Below are positions 1 through 9,534 of a DNA stretch of 64,000 bases, one piece after another. Each line of letters starts with the position of its first letter. Within the stretch, counting starts at the first letter, position 1. The position numbers were made by a program, and so were the translations under genes. The notes under the pieces were generated by a model that was given only the letters and a program-made list of their open reading frames with translations, did no database searches and was not told the DNA's origin. Source of the DNA: Desulfobulbaceae bacterium (GTDB lineage: Bacteria; Desulfobacterota; Desulfobulbia; Desulfobulbales; Desulfocapsaceae); contig JAGXHG010000020.1 of NCBI GenBank assembly GCA_024636345.1, positions 45,606 through 109,605 of the forward strand. Direction: 5' to 3'.

Positions 1-410
1 ATAGTTGGATCAAGTCCGGCCCGGGTCAGCATCCAGCTGACCATGGAGGTGGTAGAGGTCTTGCCGTGACTGCCGGCAATGGCAATTCCAAATTTCTTCA
101 GACGCATCAGCTCGGCCAACATCTCCGCCCGCTGGATCACAGGGATACCCGCTTCATGGGCAGCCACTACCTCCGGATTAGTCACGGCAATGGCCGATGA
201 TGTCACCACCACATCGGCACCACTCACCCACTGTCCCTGATGACCCGTATAAATCATTCCACCAAGAGATGCCAGATTGGCAGTAATGGCAGAACTGTAG
301 AGATCAGAACCTGAGACCTTATATCCCAGGTTCAATAACAGTTCGGCAATACCGCTCATGCCGATGCCGCCGATTCCGACAAAATGAATATGTTTAGTTT
401 TCTTATACAT
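1..410 (-). CDS. murC: UDP-N-acetylmuramate--L-alanine ligase MurC, N-terminal part (cut by window edge)
   Basis: This gene adds L-alanine to UDP-MurNAc in the cytoplasm, the first peptide step of peptidoglycan synthesis. Only about the first 136 residues lie in the window. They start [20 protein letters not shown], the glycine-rich Rossmann loop typical of MurC, and later show the ATP-binding loop [11 protein letters not shown], with the SHGKT form that distinguishes MurC from MurD, E and F. The ATG is at 410-408, nine bases downstream of the murG stop in the direction of transcription, so it is probably cotranscribed with the rest of the cluster. The reading frame is open to base 1. Identity is secure; the C-terminal ligase domain cannot be assessed. 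Confidence 0.96.
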   Translation of the reverse strand, partial: MYKKTKHIHFVGIGGIGMSGIAELLLNLGYKVSGSDLYSSAITANLASLGGMIYTGHQGQWVSGADVVVTSSAIAVTNPEVVAAHEAGIPVIQRAEMLAELMRLKKFGIAIAGSHGKTSTTSMVSWMLTRAGLDPT

Positions 411-419
411 GTTGTATTA

Positions 420-1634
420 TCATTTGGTTATCAGTTCCAAACAAACATCGACTATCCTTTCAGCGGCATCAGGCCGTGCCATGGACTGCATGGCCTCGGC
501 CATCTCCTGCAACCGTCCAGGACTGCTGACAAGTGCAGCCAGGGCCTCTGCCAGTTTCCTGCCCGTCAGTTCCCGCTCCACTAACACCACGGCGCCACCA
601 CTGTCAGCATAATAGCGACCATTCTTATATTGATGGTCATCAGCGGCAAAGGGATAAGGGATCAGCAGCGCAGGTTTTCCAAGAACTGCTAACTCGGCAA
701 GGGTGGTGGCGCCAGCCCGTGAGACCAGCAAATCACTTTTACCATAAATCTCTGCCATATCGGTAAAAAAAGCTGCCACCGTGGCCTTGATCCCGGCCTG
801 TTCATAAGCCAACCGCACCATCTCCTGATCCGCGGCGCCTGTCTGGTGAATAACCTCTATCCCCGGTGGCAGGATCTTGCCATATTTGGTCAAGACATCC
901 ACCATCAGTTCATTGACCCGGTGCGCTCCCAGACTGCCTCCCAGGATCAGAATCCTTACTTTATCACCGATTTTCCTGGGTGGTCGCTCTTCATCCATCC
1001 CTGGAGCGAGCGACACGGGGACATCCTTGGCCTGCGGTCGCTCTTCATCCGTCCCTGGAGCGAGCGACACGTCGCCATCCTTGGCCTGCGGCTTCCCGAC
1101 CAGTTCCAGGATCTGACGACGTACAGGATTACCGGTCAGCACCGTTTTTCCTGCCGGGAAAAAGTCCTCACTGCCGGGGAGTGACAGACAGATTCTTGTG
1201 GCCAAGCCACCTAGTTTTCTATTGGCTAGCCCCGGCACCGAATTCTGTTCATGAATCACGGTTGGAAGCCCCAGAATCTTTGCTGCAACCACCACCGGTC
1301 CCGTCACATAGCCACCGACACCCACCACCAGATGCGGGTGAAAACGGAGGATATGCCAGAGGGCCTCCACCAAGGAGAGCGGAAGTAGAACCAGGGCCTG
1401 AAGCAGAGCCAACGCCCCCTTTCCTTTTAATCCCTGGCAATGGATGGTCCTGGTACTGAAACCATAGTGGGCAAGGCTGCTCTTATCCATCTTCCGTCGC
1501 GTCCCCACAAAAAGTATCTCGGTACCTGGAAGACGACGGCACATGGCCTCTGCCGTGGCAATGGCCGGGAATAGATGTCCCCCGGTCCCGCCACCGGTAA
1601 GCAGCAGCCGTATAGGTTCCTGCCTCTTCCCCAT
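420..1634 (-). CDS. murG: UDP-GlcNAc:lipid I N-acetylglucosaminyltransferase MurG
   Basis: MurG transfers GlcNAc onto lipid I at the inner face of the cytoplasmic membrane to make lipid II. The N-terminal glycine loop (LTGGGTGGH, residues 12-20), HEQNSVPGLANR near 128-139, TGNPVR near 168, the second glycine loop LGGSLGAHRVNE near 231 and the RAGATTLAEL nucleotide-sugar signature are all visible. I place the start at the ATG at 1634, which overlaps the murD stop as TGATG (translational coupling); an in-frame ATG 21 bases upstream is possible. At about 404 residues it is longer than most MurG proteins. The extra length is a tandem 18-residue duplication (about residues 182-217) in the linker between the two Rossmann domains, encoded by the DNA repeat at 982-1089. 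Confidence 0.96.
   Translation of the reverse strand: MGKRQEPIRLLLTGGGTGGHLFPAIATAEAMCRRLPGTEILFVGTRRKMDKSSLAHYGFSTRTIHCQGLKGKGALALLQALVLLPLSLVEALWHILRFHPHLVVGVGGYVTGPVVVAAKILGLPTVIHEQNSVPGLANRKLGGLATRICLSLPGSEDFFPAGKTVLTGNPVRRQILELVGKPQAKDGDVSLAPGTDEERPQAKDVPVSLAPGMDEERPPRKIGDKVRILILGGSLGAHRVNELMVDVLTKYGKILPPGIEVIHQTGAADQEMVRLAYEQAGIKATVAAFFTDMAEIYGKSDLLVSRAGATTLAELAVLGKPALLIPYPFAADDHQYKNGRYYADSGGAVVLVERELTGRKLAEALAALVSSPGRLQEMAEAMQSMARPDAAERIVDVCLELITK
982..1089 (-). repeat. Tandem 54-bp palindromic repeat inserted in-frame in murG
   Basis: Two 54-bp units (982-1035 and 1036-1089) lie head to tail and differ at only a few positions. Each contains an inverted repeat, GTCGCTC at one end and GAGCGAC at the other, around the core TCCATCCCTGG or TCCGTCCCTGG. 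Because 54 is divisible by three, each unit adds 18 residues (containing VSLAPG and DEER) without breaking the frame. A related palindrome is present at 23224-23252, so this looks like a dispersed REP-like element that has entered a protein-coding gene at a tolerant interdomain loop. Confidence 0.8.
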
Positions 1635-3079
1635 CAGATAGCACCATCCTGACATGCGACAGGTACTGGCTGGTCAATCACCCTCTGTACTGCCGCCGCA
1701 AAGACCCTGCCCCGATGGCCATAATTCTCAAACATATCGAAACTGGCACAGGCAGGAGAAAGCAGCACCGTATCTCCAGCTCTTGCAATGGAAGCCGCCA
1801 GCAGCACCGCCTCTTCCATTGAGCAGGCCGCTCGCAGCTCCGTCACCCCTGCCAGGGCCTGGGCAATCAGCTCTGCGGCCTCACCGATCAGGATCAGAGT
1901 GCGCACCTTCCGAGCGACACTCTCTTGCAGCAGAGTATAATCATCGCCCTTGTCACGACCGCCGGCAATCAGGATCACGTTCCCCTTAAAATTTTCCAGA
2001 GCACTGAGAACAGCTCCGGTATTGGTGGCCTTGGAGTCATCATAATAAGAAACCCCGGCAGCCTTCCCCACTAAGGCCATTCGATGAGCCGCCACCTGAA
2101 AGGCAGCCAGACCCTGTGCGGTCACCTCCTGGCCACAACCCAAGCTGCGGACCGCAAGGATGGCAGCGGCACTGTTCAATGCGCCGGTTGCTGTATCAAG
2201 CATGGAACCCGCAAGGTCATAGCACTCTTCGCGTCCTTGCCACAAAAGCATAACCCTATGATCTTCAATCCGCGCCTGACAGTCCTGGTCATGCCCAAAA
2301 AGCAGCTGCCGCTGTCCCCCACCAAGGCCAGGCAACATCTCTCGACAATAGTAATCATCACCGCTGAGAATTGCCGTGTCACTCTGGCCCTGCCCGGAAA
2401 AAATCTTCATCTTGGCCGCTACATAGCAATCCATGCTGCCGTGACGGTCCAGATGATCCGGAGTCACATTAAGGAGGATCGCCACATCGGCTTTAAAGTC
2501 GCCTGCTGCCTCCAACTGAAAACTTGACAGTTCAAGAACAAGCACATCAACATCTTCAGGATTATTGAGATAATCAAAAAGTGATGTTCCAATATTGCCA
2601 CCGACAAAAACCTTTTTCCCGGCCCCTTGCAGCAACTCGCCAATCAGGGCAGTGACAGTGGTCTTACCGTTGGTGCCGGTGATTGCAACTACCGGTTTGT
2701 TGATGAGCGATGCAGCCATAGCCAGTTCACCCAGCACCGGAATTTTAAGGGCTCGAAGCTGCTGCAGAATCTCCAGATCCTGCCTGATTCCAGGACTGAC
2801 CAAAATTTTATCAGCCTGTCTGAGAAAGGCCAGGCTATGACCTCCACATTCGTATTCCACCCCATATTCTGCAAGAAAGGCCAAATCAGTTGCCGGCAAC
2901 AGATGAGCGTCCCTGGCATCAGACACCAACACCCTCACTCCGTGTAAAGCCAGATAACGTACCGCCGACCGGCCTGAGACTCCCAGCCCCATCACCGCGA
3001 CACAGGGCATGGACGTTCCCGGGATAGATATAGAGGGGGCATGACTGCCGAGTGCTTTGTTAACTTGCCTGGTCATCAA
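1634..3079 (-). CDS. murD: UDP-N-acetylmuramoyl-L-alanine--D-glutamate ligase MurD
   Basis: MurD adds D-glutamate to UDP-MurNAc-L-Ala in the cytoplasm. The 481-residue protein has an N-terminal Rossmann segment ([17 protein letters not shown], about residues 27-43), the Mur ligase ATP loop [19 protein letters not shown], the central domain signature [13 protein letters not shown] with the carbamylated-lysine neighbourhood AAKMKIF, and the C-terminal YDDSKATN and AGGRDKGDD motifs expected in MurD. Its start overlaps the end of mraY by four bases (ATGA) and its stop overlaps the murG start by one base. Both junctions are tight, which leaves no room for ftsW, the gene most often found between murD and murG. 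The N-terminus has about 20 extra residues before the Rossmann fold. Confidence 0.96.
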   Translation of the reverse strand: MMTRQVNKALGSHAPSISIPGTSMPCVAVMGLGVSGRSAVRYLALHGVRVLVSDARDAHLLPATDLAFLAEYGVEYECGGHSLAFLRQADKILVSPGIRQDLEILQQLRALKIPVLGELAMAASLINKPVVAITGTNGKTTVTALIGELLQGAGKKVFVGGNIGTSLFDYLNNPEDVDVLVLELSSFQLEAAGDFKADVAILLNVTPDHLDRHGSMDCYVAAKMKIFSGQGQSDTAILSGDDYYCREMLPGLGGGQRQLLFGHDQDCQARIEDHRVMLLWQGREECYDLAGSMLDTATGALNSAAAILAVRSLGCGQEVTAQGLAAFQVAAHRMALVGKAAGVSYYDDSKATNTGAVLSALENFKGNVILIAGGRDKGDDYTLLQESVARKVRTLILIGEAAELIAQALAGVTELRAACSMEEAVLLAASIARAGDTVLLSPACASFDMFENYGHRGRVFAAAVQRVIDQPVPVACQDGAI

Positions 3080-4155
3080 CGCAGCTTCAAAGTGGCAACG
3101 GCAATAAGGCCCAGGATCACAGAAACAATCCAGAACCTGACCACCACCTTTGGTTCATGCCAGCCTTTTTTCTCAAAATGATGATGAAAAGGTGCCATAA
3201 GGAATATCCGTTTGCCATTGGTCATCTTAAAATACCCCACCTGCAAGATGACGGATAGCGCCTCCATGACAAAGATCCCGCCGACAATGGCCAACAAGAT
3301 CTCTTGTTTGATAATGATAGCCACCGAACCCAGGGCACCTCCCAGGGCCAGCGATCCGACATCACCCATGAAGATCTGGGCCGGATAAGCATTAAACCAC
3401 AGAAATCCAAGAGACGCCCCGACCATCGCCCCACAAAAAATCGCCAGTTCGCCTGCTCCCGGCACAAAGGGAATTTGCAGATACTCCGCCAGCACGGTAT
3501 GCCCGGCCAGATAAGAAAAGATAAGATAAACCGATCCGGAGATAACCGTTGGACCAGTGGCAAGACCATCAAGACCGTCGGTAAGATTTACTGCATTCGA
3601 GGCTCCGACAATGACCACTACCGCAAAGACAACATAAAACCAGCCAAGATCGGGATGAATATTTTTAAAAAAAGGGACGCTTAACTGCCCGTCAAATCCT
3701 GGATGCAAAAGCACAAAAAGACCAACCACGGAAGCGCCGCCAATCTGCAGGATCAGTTTTCCTCTGGCACTCAGCCCTTTGCTGTTTTTCTTGCGCACCT
3801 TCTTCAGATCATCAATTGCCCCAATCATGCCGAAAAACAAGGTCACAAAGAGCAGCAACCACACCAATGAACTGTCCAGCCGGGCCCACAACAGCGTCGA
3901 GCAGGTAATGGCAGAGAGAATCAGCACCCCACCCATGGTGGGCACTCCCTGCTTTGCCAGATGAGTTTCCGGCCCGTCATCCCGTACCACCTGTCCAATC
4001 TGAAAACGCCGCAGAGCCCTGATAAACATTGGCCCCAGAACAATCATCAACAGAAAGGCCGTCACAGCTCCGCCGATGGAACGTACGGTGATATAGCGGA
4101 AGATATTAAAACCGCTGAAAATCGTATGCAGTGGATAGAGTAGATGGTAGAGCAT
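3076..4155 (-). CDS. mraY: Phospho-N-acetylmuramoyl-pentapeptide-transferase MraY
   Basis: MraY is the integral membrane enzyme that moves phospho-MurNAc-pentapeptide onto undecaprenyl phosphate to give lipid I. The 359-residue length is normal. About ten hydrophobic segments are visible, along with the family signatures [23 protein letters not shown] with its catalytic aspartates, [25 protein letters not shown], and the C-terminal [11 protein letters not shown] histidine motif. It lies 78 bases after murE/F in the direction of transcription and overlaps murD by four bases, as in a standard dcw operon. Confidence 0.97.
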   Translation of the reverse strand: MLYHLLYPLHTIFSGFNIFRYITVRSIGGAVTAFLLMIVLGPMFIRALRRFQIGQVVRDDGPETHLAKQGVPTMGGVLILSAITCSTLLWARLDSSLVWLLLFVTLFFGMIGAIDDLKKVRKKNSKGLSARGKLILQIGGASVVGLFVLLHPGFDGQLSVPFFKNIHPDLGWFYVVFAVVVIVGASNAVNLTDGLDGLATGPTVISGSVYLIFSYLAGHTVLAEYLQIPFVPGAGELAIFCGAMVGASLGFLWFNAYPAQIFMGDVGSLALGGALGSVAIIIKQEILLAIVGGIFVMEALSVILQVGYFKMTNGKRIFLMAPFHHHFEKKGWHEPKVVVRFWIVSVILGLIAVATLKLR

Positions 4156-4233
4156 AACTTACGAGTTTCTAGGTTTAATTTTTAAACAACTCAAGCTGTT
4201 AAATCTGCAGGGCTTTAGCTGACAGCCAAAAGT

Positions 4234-7200
4234 CTACAAACTCTCCTGCAACTGTTCTACCACATTTTCAAGGCGCATCCCCCTTGAACCTTTGACCAGC
4301 AGCCAGTCACCAGCCTGTAACTGACGTGCGGCCAGAAGCTCTTCAATCCAGGTGACCACATCCTTCTTCTCCTGAAAAACCCTGATCCGCTGACTGTCCA
4401 TCCCTGCCATTCTCGCCCCCGTAGCAGTCTCTGCCGCAAAACTGCCGATCAAGGCCAGATAATCAAGGAGCTTACCTGCCGCATACCCTCCCACTTCCTG
4501 ATGGGCCTCCGCGCTGGTTGGTCCCAGTTCCAGCATATCTCCCAGGATGGCCACCCGCCTTCCTTTACCCTGCTGAGCAAGGGTCGCAAGACCTGCCCGC
4601 ATTGAAGCCGGATTGGCATTATAAGTATCATTGAGAATATACAAATCTCCCTTGCCTTTGACAATCTGCATTCGTTTATCAGTTGGCTTGAATACGCTAA
4701 GCCCTGCCCCGATATCTCCTATACCGAGGCCTGCGGCATGGGCAATAGCCGCTGCAGCCAAGGCATTGGAGACATTATGAACACCCGGAACATGCAAGGT
4801 CACAGAGATCGTCTCCAAGGCAATATGAAGGACAAAGGTCTGGGCACTGCTTCCCACATGCCCTAAGTCAGAAGCCCAGACCTGAGGTCTGTGACGCATA
4901 CCTTCTTCACCTGCTGCATAAAAAACCTTTTTCTGCGAATACTTTTCAGCACATCTCCGCACATGGGGATCATCCAGATTAACCACCAGGGTACTGTCTT
5001 CACCACTTCCGGCAAAGAGCTCTTCCTTGGCTCGAGCAACCCCTTCGATGGAGTGCAACCCCTCAAGATGCGCGGCATGGACATTGACAATACAGGCGAT
5101 ATCAGGGTCAGCAATACGGACAAGCCTGTCAATCTCACCTGGCCGGTTCATCCCCATCTCCAGAATAACAGCTCTGTGGCCAGGATTCATGGGCAAGAGA
5201 GAGAGGGGTAATCCGATAAGATTATTAAAATTCCCTCTGGTCTTCAACACCTGATCAAAAGACCCCTGAGTCCCTGAATTCAACCCCTGCCAATGCTGTT
5301 CAAAGATCGCCGCAGCCATCTCCTTGACCGTCGTCTTGCCACAACTACCGGTAATCCCCACCACCAACGGCCCACTGATCGCCTTCATCACCTGCCGCCG
5401 ATATGCGGCCAGATCACCCAAGGCCTGTAAAGTATCATCCACAAACAGACAGGGAATGGCAGGAAGCACCTCTAAAGGAGTTTCCCGGCGAATCACAAGA
5501 CATCCTGCACCTGCAGAGGCCACCTCTTTCAGAAAATCATGACCGTCAAACCTCTCTCCGGCCAAGGCCACAAAGATATCACCCGCTACAACTTTCCGGC
5601 TGTCGGTGACAACTGATCCCAGATCAGTTACTCCCCTCCTCTCTCCGATCAGCTCACCGTGAACAGCGAGACGAAGATTTTCAACCCTCCAGCTGGTCAG
5701 TCCTTTTTTGGCCTCAAGACTATCATCAAAGAAACACCTACCATCCCGCCCAAGCTGATATCGTTCATGTCCTTTCCCCGCAATAAGCACAATATCTTCA
5801 ACCGTTGCCGCAGCAATGGCCAGGGATATCGCCTGGGCACGATCATGAAGCACCAGAAATCCCTTTTCATCTCCGGCCGAAACCATAAGCCAGGAAGGTT
5901 CCCGTTCTTCCAGATCCGTCATGCGGACACCGGTGACAATCTGGGCTACTATCTCCCGGGGTGATTCACTCCGGGGATTATCGTCGGTCACCAGTACCAC
6001 ATCGCTGCAGCGACCGGCGATCTCACCCATGATGGCCCGTTTCCCCTTGTCCCGATCACCGCCGCAGCCAAAGACACAGATCAATCTCCGATGCGGAAGG
6101 CGGGAAAGAGTTTCTAAGACCTTTTCCAAAGCATCCGGGGTATGAGCATAATCAACAAACACTGCTGGCCGGAAGTGCCTTTCCTGTTCTGCCGCCATTA
6201 TCCGCTGCAGGCGTCCAGGCGCCCCGGAGGCCTGCCCCAACATCATTGACAAAGCTTGGACCTCAACTCCCAGTGCCAGCCCAATTCCCATGACGGTCAA
6301 CAGGTTTGCCACATTAAAATCACCCACCAGAGAAGTCGTTACCTGGATTTCATCGCCGGAAGTATGCAGGGCTATGGTGGTGGAATTCAAACCTGACTGG
6401 ACACGCAAAGAAGTGATATCACCGTTCCCGCCACACTGCCACACCTGAGCGCCCTGCGCTTCACACAAGTCAAGCAGTTGTTGCGTCCTTTTTTCTTCTT
6501 CAGGATCACGACCTGCTGTCCGGGTAATAACAGCCTTACCGCTCTTTTTCAGATGATTACGAAACAGGAGGGCCTTGGCGGCAAAATAATCATCCATATC
6601 CTGATGATAGTCCAGATGGTCACGCGAGAGATTGGTAAAGGCAACCACATCAAATTGCAGATCTCCAAGACGGCGCTGAACCAGGGCGTGGGAGGAAACC
6701 TCCATGATCACATGGGTCACACCGGCATCTGCCATCTGCCGCAGAAGAGACTGGAGCAAGAGTGGTTCAGGAGTCGTGAAAGGAGCTGGAATCTCGGCAT
6801 CCTGCCCCTTAGCATCACGATACCGATAGTTAATCGTGCCGATAACCCCAACCGCCAGACCCAGCTGCCGAAGGACACTCTCAAGGAGATAACTGACCGT
6901 GGTCTTACCATTGGTACCGGTGACTCCAACCAGGGTCAATCCCTGCGCCGGCTGGCCATACAGATTGGCTGCGATCTGCGCATAGGCCAGATGGCTGTCC
7001 GCAACGACAATCATACACTGACTACAATCAGCAAACTGTTCTGGCCTCACCCGACCTTCTTCAAGCACCAATACCGCAGCCCTACTGGCCATCACCTGCT
7101 CCAGATAGGCATGACCATCAGTCCTACTTCCGGCAAGGGCCACAAACAGCGACCCGGGCTGTATTTTCCGGGAATCAATCGTTACACCAGAGACGATTAT

Positions 7201-7320
7201 TCCTGAGGGCAGCTTTTTACCCCAAAGCGAATAAGTGACAGAAGTCAGAAGCGTCTCAAGCAAATAGCCCTTGCAGCTACACTCTTCAACAATCTGCTTT
7301 TTGGGTCTTACACTATCCAT
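4234..7320 (-). CDS. murE/murF: Bifunctional MurE/MurF ligase fusion
   Basis: One 1028-residue open frame carries two complete Mur ligases. The MurE part (about 1-540) has the ATP loop [10 protein letters not shown] (132-141), EVSSHAL, FTNLSRDHLDYH, DYAHTPDALE, and the DDNPR motif (446-450), which marks selectivity for meso-diaminopimelate rather than lysine. The MurF part (about 545-1028) has VTDSRKVVAGDIFVAL, its own ATP loop GITGSCGKTTVKEM (655-668), NFNNLIGLPLSLL and NDTYNANPASM. The two ligases therefore catalyse consecutive cytoplasmic steps: addition of meso-DAP and then D-Ala-D-Ala. Neither half shows damage. The gene lies between ftsI-like and mraY, where separate murE and murF usually occur, so this is a simple in-place fusion. 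Similar fusions are known in some bacteria. Confidence 0.96.
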   Translation of the reverse strand: MDSVRPKKQIVEECSCKGYLLETLLTSVTYSLWGKKLPSGIIVSGVTIDSRKIQPGSLFVALAGSRTDGHAYLEQVMASRAAVLVLEEGRVRPEQFADCSQCMIVVADSHLAYAQIAANLYGQPAQGLTLVGVTGTNGKTTVSYLLESVLRQLGLAVGVIGTINYRYRDAKGQDAEIPAPFTTPEPLLLQSLLRQMADAGVTHVIMEVSSHALVQRRLGDLQFDVVAFTNLSRDHLDYHQDMDDYFAAKALLFRNHLKKSGKAVITRTAGRDPEEEKRTQQLLDLCEAQGAQVWQCGGNGDITSLRVQSGLNSTTIALHTSGDEIQVTTSLVGDFNVANLLTVMGIGLALGVEVQALSMMLGQASGAPGRLQRIMAAEQERHFRPAVFVDYAHTPDALEKVLETLSRLPHRRLICVFGCGGDRDKGKRAIMGEIAGRCSDVVLVTDDNPRSESPREIVAQIVTGVRMTDLEEREPSWLMVSAGDEKGFLVLHDRAQAISLAIAAATVEDIVLIAGKGHERYQLGRDGRCFFDDSLEAKKGLTSWRVENLRLAVHGELIGERRGVTDLGSVVTDSRKVVAGDIFVALAGERFDGHDFLKEVASAGAGCLVIRRETPLEVLPAIPCLFVDDTLQALGDLAAYRRQVMKAISGPLVVGITGSCGKTTVKEMAAAIFEQHWQGLNSGTQGSFDQVLKTRGNFNNLIGLPLSLLPMNPGHRAVILEMGMNRPGEIDRLVRIADPDIACIVNVHAAHLEGLHSIEGVARAKEELFAGSGEDSTLVVNLDDPHVRRCAEKYSQKKVFYAAGEEGMRHRPQVWASDLGHVGSSAQTFVLHIALETISVTLHVPGVHNVSNALAAAAIAHAAGLGIGDIGAGLSVFKPTDKRMQIVKGKGDLYILNDTYNANPASMRAGLATLAQQGKGRRVAILGDMLELGPTSAEAHQEVGGYAAGKLLDYLALIGSFAAETATGARMAGMDSQRIRVFQEKKDVVTWIEELLAARQLQAGDWLLVKGSRGMRLENVVEQLQESL

Positions 7321-7420
7321 TTAAAATGGTTAAAAGATAAAATTTAGAACCTTAATCAGTCACCAGACACGAGTGAATGAGGTTTTCAGTTGAGAGTGTT
7401 TTGAAAAGTACTTCTGTCAT

Positions 7421-9415
7421 TTATTTTCTCAAGGCACCCTTTATTCGTTCAATTTTGTTTTTTATATTACCTTCGCTCATGGGTTGACCGTTCCCAGTTG
7501 CATGATTGTCTACTTGTTCTTTTTTCTTCAAGGTGAGCAGGCACTCTTTCACTCCATCAAGCGATATCCCTGCAGCAGGGCTCTGAGCCACAACACGCCC
7601 TGTCCCCTGGATCCGCACCTTTACGTTCTTGTCCTGCAGCAAATGCAAGGCCCGCCTCAAACTCATGCCGGAAAGGTCAGGCATGGTTGGATGATGCCTC
7701 TCAAGCATGGTTTCCAGCCCGACCGGAACTTTTTTCTCTTGTTCCTGCTGGTAATTAATCTCTTTCCTTTCAGACTTAGTCATCATATCAGAAAGATTTT
7801 TATGAACCTGCTGCAGTGCCACCATCGACGGCAGGATCTTCCCAGCCGGCCCGACAAGATCAAACACATCTTTAGCTGAGGCAATGGACGGTTCCAGGTA
7901 TGGCTGACGTACCATCACCATAAGAATCAGTTCCGGTTTATCTGCCGGCAGCAAGGCAAACATCACTCTGGTTCTGATATATTCGCCATTTTTACCAACC
8001 GGCTGAAAAGAGAGGTCTTGAGCATCAAGAAAAACTGAATCAAGCACCCCCTTATGCCCCTGGGCCTTTAACAATCTCCATGTTTCTACTGTTGCCGGAT
8101 GGGATATCAGCGCACGTTCTTCAGCGATCCCATCGTCTCTGGCTCCTACATCTTCAGGACCGCCTTTTCCGTCACCTGGCGCAGAAGATCTGAAAAAATA
8201 CTCGCGGGCACCGTTCCTCTCCAGGATGCGATCAAGCACATGCGGCAAGACCTGATGGCCACCATTTAACAGAGAGTTCAACCCAAGAAGTATCTGCATG
8301 GGCGTTGCTTTCAACGGCACGGTTCCCATTTCACTTTCCGGGGCGACAGCTTTTCCTTCAGTCCCGCCAACATCAGGACGAACATCCTCCGTTGAAAAAT
8401 CCAGATCCGGCACAGCACTCAAGCCCAACCGCTGCCACAAACGAAATTCACTTCCGCTGTCAACAGATCCTGCCATGATACTCCAAGGGTAGATCTGTTT
8501 CCCCTGTTGCCAATCGGCCTGTAACAAAGCAGAATCGTGAAAAAAATTCCTTATTTTACGAGGAATAACAACAGGTTCAAACAGGATATTGGCAAGATCC
8601 TGTTTCTTATATTGATAAAATAAATTCGGGTCGAAGGAGGGAAAATTTGCACTGGCAACGATGGCACCCGTCTCTGTCTCCATGAGAAGAGTTACAATCT
8701 CCGCATCCTCATGCACCGTACCAAGCGAAGCCACGTATTTCTCAAGAAAGTCCTGTATTTTCAGATCGATGGTCAAGACAAGATGTTGACCACTGATACC
8801 AGTCTTATAATGGCCAGCCAAATCGATATGGGGAAAATCATCCCGACTGATACTGGCCTGATCAAGGAGACGATTATAATAATGCTCCACACCGGCCAAT
8901 CCCATATTCCGATCTGCAAAACCAATTACATGGGCGGCAATACTCTTATACGGATAATAACGAACCTGTTCCCGATGCAGAAAGACACCCGAAAGATGAA
9001 GATCCGCCACTGCCTTTTCTTCTTCCAGGCTGATGTCTTTTGCCAGCCAGATCCGCTGTGCATCCTTATCCAAAAGGGCCAGCAACTCTTGCTCATTCAA
9101 ACCCAGAACTGTGGCAAGCTGCCCGGCACTGCCATGCACATCTTCAAGCTCTCTGGGTCTTACATAGAGAGAAACCCGGTCAAGAGACAAGGCAAGTTCC
9201 TTGAAGTTCCTGTCAAAAATCGTCCCGCGCCCATTTTTGTTCTTATCTGTCGCCTTCTCCTGCCCGGAAAACATCTTGCTGGCAAAGTCTGTAATCTCCT
9301 GCTTATACAAAACAGTACCAGTTACAACTCCTGCGACGACAACCAGGGCCATACCTAAAACCGCCAACCCGCTTCGCCCGCTCTTTTTTCCCCTCCGACG
9401 CGACTGGATGACCAT
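7421..9415 (-). CDS. ftsI: FtsI/PBP3-like division protein with PASTA domain, predicted transpeptidase-inactive
   Basis: The position between ftsL and murE/F and the domain order identify this as the FtsI (septal transpeptidase) homologue. It has a basic N-terminus and one membrane segment (about 17-37), the class B PBP start motif RGTIFDRN (63-70), a dimerisation domain to about 215, a transpeptidase-like fold to about 505, and a C-terminal PASTA domain (about 574-631). The fold is recognisable from GAIVASANFPSFDP (250-263), PLKATPMQILLGLNSLLNGG (367-386) and LLPADKPELILMVMV (488-502). The catalytic motifs are missing. Where FEPGSxxK should be, the sequence reads FEPVVIPRK (279-287), with no serine. 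No SxN is seen in the right place, and the KTGT segment is replaced by KGVLDSVFLD (455-464). The frame is intact across 664 residues, so a structural role is more likely than decay. A sequencing error would not explain the loss of three separate motifs. Confidence 0.88.
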   Translation of the reverse strand: MVIQSRRRGKKSGRSGLAVLGMALVVVAGVVTGTVLYKQEITDFASKMFSGQEKATDKNKNGRGTIFDRNFKELALSLDRVSLYVRPRELEDVHGSAGQLATVLGLNEQELLALLDKDAQRIWLAKDISLEEEKAVADLHLSGVFLHREQVRYYPYKSIAAHVIGFADRNMGLAGVEHYYNRLLDQASISRDDFPHIDLAGHYKTGISGQHLVLTIDLKIQDFLEKYVASLGTVHEDAEIVTLLMETETGAIVASANFPSFDPNLFYQYKKQDLANILFEPVVIPRKIRNFFHDSALLQADWQQGKQIYPWSIMAGSVDSGSEFRLWQRLGLSAVPDLDFSTEDVRPDVGGTEGKAVAPESEMGTVPLKATPMQILLGLNSLLNGGHQVLPHVLDRILERNGAREYFFRSSAPGDGKGGPEDVGARDDGIAEERALISHPATVETWRLLKAQGHKGVLDSVFLDAQDLSFQPVGKNGEYIRTRVMFALLPADKPELILMVMVRQPYLEPSIASAKDVFDLVGPAGKILPSMVALQQVHKNLSDMMTKSERKEINYQQEQEKKVPVGLETMLERHHPTMPDLSGMSLRRALHLLQDKNVKVRIQGTGRVVAQSPAAGISLDGVKECLLTLKKKEQVDNHATGNGQPMSEGNIKNKIERIKGALRK

Positions 9416-9534
9416 CTTAGTTCTAGTTTAACCCTTCTTTGCAAAGAATAATTTTTTGATCTTAAAATAATAGGAGAGACATAAGAATTCGTCAGGAAAC
9501 AGTCAGAAGAGTTCAGTTATCTTCTGTTCGCCCC

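Noticed and set aside
982..1089. The murG tandem repeat as a CRISPR array
   Set aside because: Only two units occur, they are contiguous with no variable spacers, and they are translated.
980..1459. Plus-strand open frames over murG
   Set aside because: They are shadows of murG; they lack ribosome sites and family signatures.
7421..9415. An SxxK string (SERK, residues 548-551) in the FtsI-like protein
   Set aside because: It lies after the transpeptidase fold, just before the PASTA domain, so it cannot be the catalytic motif.
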